NCBI GenBank assembly: GCA_022457155.1
Contig: JAJGOT010000314.1
Span: forward strand, 591,501-655,500
Direction: 5' to 3'
Length of the DNA stretch: 64,000 nucleotides
DNA from: Cladopsammia gracilis
Taxonomy: Eukaryota; Cnidaria; Anthozoa; Scleractinia; Dendrophylliidae
Shown: piece by piece, positions 46,331 to 56,000 of the stretch
How positions within the stretch are numbered: the stretch's first letter is position 1
Layout: each line of letters opens with the position of its first letter
The notes under the pieces: generated by a model
What the model saw: only the letters and a program-made list of their open reading frames with translations
The model's database searches: none
What the model was told of the DNA's origin: nothing
Translations under genes and position numbers: made by a program

Positions 46331-47804
46331 GTAAATACTAAAAGAAGGAATGACCTACAACCACCTACAACCATCTACAACCACCTACAACCATCTACAA
46401 CCACCTAAAACCATCTACAACCACCTAAAACCACCTAAAACCACCTACAACCACCTACAACCATCTTCAGAAATATAAAAAATCCACCCAGAATACTGTT
46501 TTTATCATTTCAGTATCAGGTAGCCTGCGACGCTCACCGGAAATGCTGCTTTCTCTTTCCACGGGTGTTTCGTTTCATGGAAACAAACTTAATACTTGGC
46601 AAGAGCATCTAGAAAAGGGATTTAGGCATTTTAGTAACAATACTTGACAACAAAATCACGCGAAAATTCGTTACCTTCTATTTCAGACTCTAAACTGTCA
46701 TCAGGTTATTCAAAACGATGTCAGCTACGCGTATTACATTTTTGGTGGCCGCTTACAGCCATGCTCCGTCACGCGTGACCAGTAATTTTGAGAATGAAAT
46801 GGACATTTGAATATTTCTTTGTAACGTCCGAGATTTGAATGAAACCTTGCAGATCTCTGTGGAAAACACTTTGAAAGTCACGAATTAACGGAAAATAACT
46901 TCGCTGCACACATAAAAAAACCTAATATTGTTCGGATATGTAACATTTCAAACAAAATGATATTTTGTTGCCCTTTGTTTCCAAAAATGCGGTAAAGTTC
47001 TCACGGGAATTCCGAATCTCGGAATGACGCGGGACTTTGATAACTGGCTGCTTAACAGGGGGTGGCCGCTTAATAGGTGGCCGCTAAGAAATTAATACCA
47101 GTATCTCAGCGAATATTGCAGTAAGAATTCCATTGCCTTGCCTGTGCATGATTATGAAAGTGCGAAAAACAACCAAGTACAATAAGGGATGGACCATTAG
47201 AAAAGTGATTGGGGGGGGGGGGGGGGGGGTGGGGCTAAAGCAAAAAAAAAAATTTCCCCAGTAAATTATTAAGAAAAAAAAATATTCCCACGCATTATCG
47301 CAAAAAAAAAAATCTGCCCAAGGAAAATTAAAAAATAAACTATTAAAAAAATATATATTCCAGCCATCGAGTGAAAAACAAAAAGATTTCCACCTTAGGT
47401 GGACAAAAAAAAAATTTCTTGCCTCTCCCAAAGTTCCCACCCCCACCCCCCCATCACTTTTCTAATGGTCCATCCCTAACTAAACGGGACCGACTTAATC
47501 CCTTTCCATGAAATGGGACACCCGTGGAAAGAGTCACGCAACATTTCCGGTGAGCACGCAGGCTACCTGAAATCGATCAAATTGACACTGAAATGATAAA
47601 AACAGTATTCTGCGCGGATTTTTTATATTTCTGAAGATGGTTGTAGGTGGTTGTAGATGGTTGTAGGTGGTTGTAGGTGGTTGTAGATGGTTTTAGGTGG
47701 TTGTAGATGGTTTTAGGTCATTCCTTGTAGGTGGTTGTAGGTGGTTGTAGATGGTTGTAGGTGGTTGTAGATGGTTGTAGGTCATTCCTTCTTTTAGTAT
47801 TTAC
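46331..47804. mobile_element. Foldback-type element with 10-bp minisatellite arms
   Basis: The outer ends GTAAATACTAAAAGAAGGAATGACC and GGTCATTCCTTCTTTTAGTATTTAC are perfect complements. Next come arrays of CCTACAACCA (46354-46466) and of the complement TGGTTGTAGG (47637-47788), units of 10 bp varying between CCTACAACCA, CCATCTACAA and CCTAAAACCA. A further inverted segment of about 110 bp includes CAGTATTCTG, GGTAGCCTGCG and CATTTCCGGTGAGC. No transposase is seen. A smaller MITE (47186-47476) has inserted in the centre. Confidence 0.8.
47186..47476. mobile_element. TAA-flanked MITE (Harbinger-like), GGGATGGACCATTAG ends
   Basis: GGGATGGACCATTAGAAAAGTGAT and ATCACTTTTCTAATGGTCCATCCC are perfect inverted repeats, flanked by TAA (47183-47185, 47477-47479). 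A G-tract of about 20 follows the left end and a C-tract precedes the right. The interior is of A-runs and short repeats. It is related to 15541-15785 and is the innermost element of a three-level nest. Confidence 0.85.
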
Positions 47805-47934
47805 GAAGATGTAGTTTCTGTGCACTGGTAGAGTATTTGTTAACAAAACTGGATCATTATTTTTAAGGTTTCCATTGAAATGTTTTTTGGCTTTTCAAAG
47901 TGATACTAAAAATAGGTGACAGTGTCCCTTTAAA

Positions 47935-48358
47935 ATTTTACAGCATGACCACACAACCAAGCCAAGGCCACCTTGACAAATGTTGAGTCAAATTTTGTAA
48001 ACTAGGTAACCACAGATCAAGATAAAAACAAAAAATTGCGCCAAATTCTATTTGACCAGTTCATACATGTATTCTGAACTGCGCAATTTATTGAGAACCT
48101 TTGATATCCATACATTTTCCTAAAAATGAAGATTACCATATTTGTATTAATCAAGCTGAAAGAATGCTGGATTGGCCTGAATCAAAGCCAGTGGCAAAGA
48201 AATTGTGAGCAATCCAAACTCAACACAATGACTACTCATTTTCTGTAAATGGCAACAAGCAATTGAGTTTTTTTCAACTCAATGTTTTAGACTTCAAAGT
48301 TTCTTACTTGAAACAGCATGCCAAAAATTGGATTTTTGCATTGTACATGTACATGTAC
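47935..48358. other. Short gene-free stretch
   Basis: Nothing recognised. Confidence 0.4.
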
Positions 48359-48689
48359 AGTACCGCTGAGAGATAACCGACCAACGCAGACGCAAACCAT
48401 GTGCACGTTTAACACGTATGCGCAATCCTCCAGATGCATTTAAATGCGCACATCTTGTGTGCGCATTTTTATTTGTTATTCATCGCCATAAGTTTTCTTT
48501 GTTTGGTATTGTTGTGTAAAAGAAAAGAAATGTCTGGTGAATAAGCAACCACCGACAAGCCCAAGATTTGCATGTTATGAAAAGAACAGTGAACACTACC
48601 ACATTTCGAATTTTCCTTGATTCATAATATACTGCCGATATTGAATCACGTCTTGAACCTTTCAAATAGTTCATTGATGGATCGAATAA

Positions 48690-49200
48690 TACATGTAGTT
48701 CTCACTAACAAGCGGCCTTGAACCTTTTTTACTTCTTGAGTAATCAAGATTTCAAGCTGTTGTTAACCCGTGGGAAGAAAACGATGCTATCTCTCAAATC
48801 TTTTAGTTTTCGCCTATGTAAACAAGCACCTACATTGTGTAGACAGTACTAATGATTCTTGCTCACTTTGCAATAACCGAATGCTTTTTGTTCGAAAAAT
48901 CATACCGGTAATTGCCCTTCACTGAACATTAAAACAAACTTTCCAAGAGTTCTTATTAATTCATAGTTCTTGCTAACAAGCGGCCTTGAATCTTTTTAAT
49001 TTTTTAATTTACTTCTCGAGTAATCAAGATTTCAAATTGACCTGTGGGAAGGAAAGGATGCTATCGCTCAAATATCTTTAGTTTCTGCCAAGCACCAAGA
49101 CATAACTTGACAAATCTTGCTCACATTGCAATAAACAAATGTTTTTATTGTTCAAAAAAATTGTAATAAATAAAATAAATTATTGTCCTTCACTAAACCG
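48690..49200. repeat. Direct repeat, two ~260-bp copies and a partial third
   Basis: Shared phrases are TAGTTCTTGCTAACAAGCGGCCTTGAA, GAGTAATCAAGATTTCAA and TGGGAAG(A/G)AAA(C/G)GATGCTATC. Copies begin near 48690 and 48958. A piece with TGTTCGAAAAATCA recurs near 49655 beyond the inserted MITE. Confidence 0.7.
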
Positions 49201-49207
49201 AACAGCA

Positions 49208-49560
49208 TTTTAAAGGCCCAGTATTGTCCATTATGCTTCACGGCCTCTGTTATTGTTTTGGTTTGCACGGGAGTGAGGCTTCTATTGTTTTCCGGAGGTT
49301 TCCTTTTCTCGAGCAAACATTCTATCGCGTGGAAAGGAATTATATTGTCTCGTGCTTCTGTTCTGTTCAAAGATTTTTTATTAAATTACGTTCTTGAGTG
49401 TTGCCTTATAAGGTACTCGAATAAACGTTTAACGACCAACATTGCCGGTGCAAATGGATTACAAAGAGCTGTAAGGCCTACCGGATTTTTCAACATCAAG
49501 AAAATGGCTGCCGATGCTCGCAGCACGCAATGCATAATGGACAATACTGCGTCTTTAAAA
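49208..49560. mobile_element. MITE with TTTAAAGGCCCAGTATTGTCC ends
   Basis: TTTAAAGGCCCAGTATTGTCCATTATGC and GCATAATGGACAATACTGCGTCTTTAAA are inverted ends (49209-49236, 49531-49559). The reading frame spanning it on the plus strand is a by-product. Confidence 0.7.
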
Positions 49561-50179
49561 AGAAACTTTCCGCTATCTTAAATCTTTTTATAGTTTCGCG
49601 GATGGTGCTGGCTTTTATAGGTATAACTTAATGAATCTCGCTTGCTTTTTTTTGTTCGAAAAATCACAATTCTGCCCATTGCCGATCTAAACAAGTGGCT
49701 TTTATCGAAATTTCAAGTATTATAATTCCACAGATCGCTTCGATCTAGCGCCAATAGAGCAGTCGCAGAATAGCACACATTCATTATTATTTCAAATCTT
49801 GCTCAATTCGTGTTGTAAAACAAGACACTGGGGGAGCATATACTTCGATTATTATATTTAGTTCCATTCAAGATTTATCTACACGATTGGTAAACATAAA
49901 TTTGACACCTAAATTTTGCATGACTGATACTTGCCCTGGGAATTGGGCCCGTTTGTTTACATAAAGTGACCTATTTAGGTTTTGTTTGCTTTCTGTCAGA
50001 AAACTCACTCCTTTCGAAATTTCTCCGTGGCTGTTAACAGCCAGCTGTTCGAAATTTTTCTGTTTCAGCTGTTCACAGCGAGCAATTCAAAATAATTCTT
50101 TAGCCGTTCAAATGAAATTCGATCTGTTAGCAGATCTCATTAGCTAGCACATGACCAAAATCTACAGTATGTACCGTGA

Positions 50180-50625
50180 AGAAATCCTTCTTTCTTGTTG
50201 CACCTTTCTTGATGAAGGCATCACTATGTACCATCACAGTCAAGCATGAAACATTTGTATCTCAAGTTCTATAAGGTGCAAAGAACTGATACAAATAGCA
50301 AAATACTGTGTCTTCTTAAGCAAAATGTTGTCTTTACGTTTTAATGATGCACCATTTAATTTTGGCCTACCAGTTCTTTGCAAGCGAAAATTCATCAAGT
50401 TCTTTTTGTTTTGTCTTTTATTTCTAAGCATGACCACAGGCATCACAATGTACCGTCATGGTCAAGTATATATATCTCCGGTTCTATAAGGTGCAAAGAA
50501 CTGATTCAAACGGCAAAAAAAATGTGTCTCCAAAAGCGATTTTGTTATCGAAGTTTCTCTAGTATGATGCGCCAAGTAATTAATATTGAGCTATTTCTTT
50601 GAAAGCAAAAGTTCATTGTTAAGCA
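50180..50625. repeat. Direct repeat, two ~210-bp copies
   Basis: The shared core is GTTCTATAAGGTGCAAAGAACTGAT(A/T)CAAA, at 50267 and 50482, with flanking ATCACA.TGTACC(A/G)TCA and a shared TCTTTG(C/A)AAGC(G/A)AAA tail. Confidence 0.7.
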
Positions 50626-51282
50626 GTTGTACTAAAGTTGCCATGAGCGTCTTTAGCAGGTTGTTATTTTATTTAGTATTTTAAAGCCCACGTCAGCAAC
50701 ACTTACTGTCTTTAGTGTCATTTCATCACGACAAGAAAATATAGTTCACATGTACTATAGCTTGGTTCAAGTGGTTTTCTGTAAAGATAAGACACATGTT
50801 TAAGCTCAAGCTCAAGTTGTTTATTTTATGGCGCCGATGCTGTTGCAAACTTTTTGTAACAGTTTGTGTCCACTAAATGCCAGATAAAAAGCAATGTGAT
50901 CTCTCACTCAATTCATCTCAAAGCTACATGTCAAGCCATTCAAAACAACAATGAAACACCAACAATAGGAAATCAATGAGCTAGCTCATACATACTAATG
51001 ACCTTGCTAAATGTGCGTTATTGGTGCGTGTCGGAAATGTGTGCATTTTTCCGATGTGTTAAACGCAAACATTTTGGGTCGCTTATCTCTGAGCAGTACT
51101 TTAAATTATTGTTATTATTATTTCGCATATGAAATATTGCCACTTATAAAACTTGAAGTAAACATGCACAGGTGGTTAATACATTGAAATCAAACTGAAG
51201 CAAAAGTTAGAAATATTACTACCTGAATGACCTTATAATGCATGTAATTGCTTAAAAAAAATTAAAAAATTATATTTTTATA

Positions 51283-51725
51283 CAGGGTGGTAAAGGGGGG
51301 GGGGGGGGGGGGTCTCAATCACGAATCACGAGCCATTTTTTCCTCAAAATAATCATGAATCATGTATGTATTTTATGGCATTTCACGAATCATGTACATG
51401 TACTGTGCAGTTGTGTGTGGTGCTTCGCTGAGATGGGGATGTTGAATTTCTCTAAAAGTATGTGAATCGGCTGGCCAGAATTTTGTCCAGATTCTGTTCT
51501 ATCACCGTAATGTAAATGTTGCAGTAAGTTAATTGATATTAGATTTTAGATTTTCATGAACGTTTATACATGATTCATGAATCACGGTCCTCAAAATAAG
51601 AAGATGACGTGTCACGCTAGGCTATCAATCCTCAGATCACAGCTAGATTTAAGCTCTTTATGTGCCACAAGCTTATTTTTGCCCAAATCTTGCGTCACAC
51701 GTAACTCCCTCAATTTACCACCCTG
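51283..51725. mobile_element. CAGGGTGGTAAA-ended transposon
   Basis: CAGGGTGGTAAA and TTTACCACCCTG are perfect inverted ends, with near-identical flanks TTTATA and TTTATT. A G-tract follows the left end. The interior repeats ATCATGAATCATG and CACGAATCA motifs. No transposase. Confidence 0.75.
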
Positions 51726-51732
51726 TTTATTA

Positions 51733-52313
51733 CAGGGCATCTGACAGGATGCGGTGATGCGGATCCACATAATACTCTAATTTCCTCATCCTCCGTATCT
51801 TCGGAGCATTTTCCGCATAAAACTGAACAAATTGCCCAATATTAACAATAAAGCAGCTGTGAACCTTCCTCATAAACAAAAGAGCTGAAGATATTGATTA
51901 TTTTGAAGCAGTTTTTCTTCCAAACATCAACGAAAACACACCACTTTGTTCACAAGCGATTTTTAACCTCCAGGCATTCCACGCATCTGTTGGCGATGAG
52001 CCTGGATACTAGTTTTGTGGTTGGCCTGGTAACTAAGGTTAACCAAATTGGCCGCTTGTTTTTTTTTTTATTCTTTCGTTCGTCTTCGGTGTTCCTTCAT
52101 TGCTAAAAGCTTCAAAATGTCTGACAAAGATAGCAAGCACTGTTTTAATACAGGTATTTTGACGTTTGTGCATTACATTTTTGATGTAAATATATTGGAA
52201 AGGCCCAATTATCACTTTAAATTTCTGCATAATCAAGCGTTTTTTCCGCATAAATATACCCTCAAATTTCCGCATATTTTTAAATTTTTTTCTGCATCCT
52301 ATCAGATGCCCTG
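51733..52313. mobile_element. CAGGGCATCTGA-ended transposon abutting the previous one
   Basis: CAGGGCATCTGACAGGATGCGG and the complement CGCATCCTATCAGATGCCCTG-type right end are inverted. The exact direct repeat TTATTA flanks it (51727-51732, 52314-52319). Only 7 bp separate it from the end of the element at 51283-51725. An ATG-led short frame inside (about 52117) ends at a GT but does not join in phase with the downstream gene. Confidence 0.75.
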
Positions 52314-52319
52314 TTATTA

Positions 52320-53016
52320 GGTCTTAATTAGGTCACTGTTTTTAGAGTCAACAAATCTCCAACACTAATGAGTACATGTATGTGAAAATAAATTCATATG
52401 AACTGCGGAGAGAGAATTAAAGAAATAACACTCAGAGGCATTTGTAGAGAACAGGCAGCCTTCATTGTCATCAAGTTTGGATTTTTTGGAATTTCTTTAT
52501 CACAGGCTTTGATTGTGGCCAATCTAGCCATTGTCATGGTACATGTGTAACTGTCAGCTTGATTAACACTTTCACTCTCAAGTACATGTAGTTCTAACTA
52601 TTGAGGTTGTCAACGGAAACCCGTGGTATATCTTAGACAGATAAGATGAAATTCGGGATTTTTCTTTAATTTTTCTCTGACCATTCTTCATTTTTAGCCT
52701 TTAGGTAAAGTAAGATTTATACATTTTAGATATTGAAGGTTCTCAACACGTGCAGTTCTGAATTTGAACCGGCCAAAAATAAATTTTGTAACTATTTCAT
52801 TGCCTCTCAAGTCAAATCAATGATCTTACTCTTTTCACCCATTCTGATGTCTGTTGAGAACTACATCCTTAGTTTTGCTAAGTACTTTTCTACATTGTAT
52901 TTGCACATGACTGTATATTGTAGATTTTCTCATCACTGTTATGAATTCTTTGTTCACCACATTATTGTTAACATTTACCCAGGCCTTTAATTTGCTCTCA
53001 TCAACCTGGCCTTCTA
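52320..53016. other. Region upstream of the dsRNA-binding protein CDS
   Basis: A plausible acceptor, TTTACCCAG, ends at about 52982. The sequence 52983-53016 would then be 5' UTR, because the frame has a stop (TAA, about 52970) just before it. No other feature. Confidence 0.4.
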
Positions 53017-56000
53017 ATGCGAAGAAGGGGAGGACACCCCCCAAGGGGACGATTTGACAGGCCACCACCATCAGATCACTATGTCGACTTTGGACCACCA
53101 CCTTCTCCACCATGGGAGCGCCGAGATCCCTATGGTTACCCTCCATCACCACCACCTCCTCCAGGACCACAAAGAGGCTGGCATGACCGACCTATAACCC
53201 CGCCACCCCCATGGCTCAGAGATGACTTTGATGGTCCACCTAGACCTCCAGCAGGAGGATTTGATGATGATCTTCCTCCTCCCCCTCCTCCTCCTCCTCC
53301 CCCTCCTCGACGTCCTCCACCACCATCGTTTGCAGATGATGACTTTCACAAATCTCCCCCTCCTTTTCCTCCTAATGGCCCTCCTAGAGGAAGAGGGAGA
53401 GGTGCAGGTGGGCGAGGCAGCAACCGAGGTCGAGGCTTACCCAATGGAAGGGGTGAGGCACCAACCAGAGGAACATCAACCCCTCGTGGTAGAAATCAAA
53501 TGAGGGGTTCTACAACCAGGGGAGCAAGTAATGGAGGAACTTCTAATGCCACTTCAGGTGCTTCTAGGGGAAGGGGAGCACCTAGTCCTGCGAGAGGAGC
53601 AGCAAATACATCTAGGGGAGCCCCTGGTAGGGGAGCAGCAAGTACTCCTAGGGGAGCAAGTGTGCCCAGAGGTACTGTCAATGGTAGGGGTGTGGCTACA
53701 AGAGGAGCATCAAATTTTAAAAGAGGAACTGCACAAGGAGCAGTTAATGGAAGAGGTGGAAATGCTTCAAACAGTGGTACAGCCAACTGGCTGGCTGGTG
53801 CTAGAGGTGGTGCTAAAAATGCACCACAGACTACTTCCAGTACTAATGTTACAACAAACTCTGCTCCAAAGACTGCAAACATGGATAATTGCCAAAGTTT
53901 CTCCATGTCAAATAAAACAAAGAATGTTGTGGTAAAAGGTGAGTTGTGATACAAAATTATAATATTACATGTACTCTAATCTATGCATATCAAATTTGTG
54001 TAAGTGTATGTTGTGGTTTAAATTTCTATTTTTAAACCATTTTGATTTTTGTCTTTGGGTATGATAATGAATCTGAGACAAAGGAAAATAAAAATGAAAT
54101 TGTTAAAAAAAAATTTAAAACCAAAGAAAAATTTAAACCATCACATGTGCATGTAACAAAGATCTCTATAATAATGTTATTAAAGACTCTCCACCAGGGG
54201 TTGAAAAACAAAAATGAAATTTAAACTTTCCCAGACAAGATTTTATAAATTGTAATTTCAGCTTAGTTCAGGAGCAGATTGTCCATATCCTTGCCCATCG
54301 GCAAGGGAGAGCTGGGGTGGTGTAGTGGTGAGAGCACTCGCCTCCCACCAATGTGGCCTGGGTTCGATCCTCAGTCCCGGCATCATATGTGGGTTGAGCT
54401 TGTTGTTGGTTCTCTCCTTGCTCCGAGAGGTTTTTCTCCGGGTGCTCCGGTTTTCCCCACTCCTCAAAAACCAACATTCTAAATTGCAATTCGATCTTGA
54501 AAGAAGACCTGCGTGAAAACCAGCTACGGCTGATGCGGCTTTCCTCTCTAAATATAGTTATTTAACCCTTTAAGCCCTAATATCAAAATTTAAATTCTCA
54601 TTGCTTGTCCCTATACATTTCCTATAGAAGTACAGGGGAGAAATTGTTTGGATATCAAGAGAATTCATCTTGTGTGATCATGTCCTTAATTCTCATGCCC
54701 TTTTCGATTGATAAGGCATTGGGTTTACAAGGAGAAATTTGATTCTGATCACTCTTAGAGCTTAAAGGGTTAAGTGAGTGGGAAAAGTTACTACTTGTCC
54801 CGAACGACCAGACAGGACTTTTTTCGAGCCCTGACCACAATTCTTTGTGGTTGTTTGTTTATGTTTTGATTATTCTAAAAAGTAACTTGTTATACAATGT
54901 AAAAAGTGGATGAAAGTGCACTCTTTGGCTGCCATTAAATACAATTATTTTGTTCACCGATCCACTGGCCGCCAGAACGTTTTGGTTTATTTCTATTATC
55001 GGTATCAAAACATGATTAAAACACTGCACCCTCCAGTAATCATAAAAGAAAATTAGTAAATCACTCTCATATGGAACACAATCTCAGAAAGTCAACTTGA
55101 AGAAGGAGTCTACATGTACTTGTAATGTTTCAATTCACTGCACAATCACTTACTGAACTTACATGTATGTACAGTATGTTCTGTGGTTTGATTTCTATTT
55201 TGGTTTAAAATTTTCAAACCAGTTTAATTTTCTTTTTGTGTCAGATTCATTATCATAATCCAAGAGAAAGGAAAATCCAAATCAAACTGGTTTAAAAATT
55301 TTGAACCAAAATAAAAACTAAACCACAACATATGCACTGCAGCCAGCAAGCAGGGTATTCTTCAGGTTTTGAAATTCACTTGCAGCCAGTTACATTATAA
55401 TCACAAGAATACTGCCACTGCCATATGTTTCTATGATCTTAGCTAGTGATAATAATTCGTAAAAGCTTTCCGTGCTGCTTCTTGTAAATCAGTGTTGGCC
55501 AAGCTTGTCGTGAGAGAAAATCGATATTCAAACTTTCGATTTAAAGTGATGAACGTTTAAAAACCAGGATTCATGGTGTAGATTGAGAAGGATTCTAACA
55601 GGAGGAAAAACATTGCGCTTTCATATCATACAAAACCTCTATCAATGTGCGCAATGCATCTTGGTAGACAGAGTCTACTATTAGATAGAAATTATTTAGG
55701 ATGTAGGTGACCCATCCAAAGCTTAGGCTCTTGGTCTCTTTTGGGCTTACCAGGCTACAGTACTGTGAGGCAACAGCCTTGGAATGTTTTTTTTTTTTAT
55801 CCACCTGCTGGGAAAATGCTGGGATGCGACCATTTTAGATGCATGGAAACTAAAATTTTGGCACTGGCAACCTGATTGAAAAAAGATTTGTTAACCTGTC
55901 AGCTAAATCTAAAGAGTCAGTTGCTAAATGACTGTGCACAAAAGAAAAAATCTACCTTGGAGGGTTGTTAATTGTTTGGTATCAGTAGTAAGTGCATTGA

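Larger units (their letters stand above)
46068..47934. mobile_element. MITE of the AAAGGGGCATTGTCA family, split by a foldback element
   Basis: The left part (46068-46330) and the right part (about 47805-47934) together match the uninterrupted element at 57929-58190 in reverse: AAGTGATTTCTTCAAGGAAGAACAAACC on the left, and TTTTTTGGCTTTTCAAAGTGATACTAAAAATAGGTGACAG on the right. The insert between them is 46331-47804. The right part also has extra sequence absent from the intact copy. Confidence 0.75.
48359..51101. mobile_element. 2.7-kb non-autonomous element with 25-bp inverted ends and internal tandem blocks
   Basis: The ends AGTACCGCTGAGAGATAACCGACC (48359) and the complement GGGTCGCTTATCTCTGAGCAGTACT (to about 51100) match at about 22 of 25 positions. 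Just inside, both sides carry GTTTAACAC-type motifs. No transposase frame was recognised. It contains tandem blocks at about 48690-49200 and 50180-50625 and a separate MITE at 49208-49560. The terminal match is short relative to the span, so the whole-element reading is moderate. Confidence 0.5.

Noticed and set aside
47084..47446. 120-residue Phe-rich minus-strand frame
   Set aside because: It covers the A-runs and G/C tracts of the MITE 47186-47476.
52048..52320. Possible first coding exon (ATG near 52117, donor after about 12 residues)
   Set aside because: Its phase does not fit the acceptor at about 52982 (it gives an immediate stop), and it lies inside a transposon with clear ends.
53146..53954. 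Frames overlapping the proline/RGG exon on both strands
   Set aside because: They are shadows of a low-complexity GC-biased exon. Only the 53017 frame joins correctly to downstream dsRBD exons.
54313..54380. tRNA gene
   Set aside because: A and B boxes are present but no acceptor stem pairs and a SINE body follows; it is a tRNA-derived SINE. The same holds for 41331-41399 and 33545-33620.
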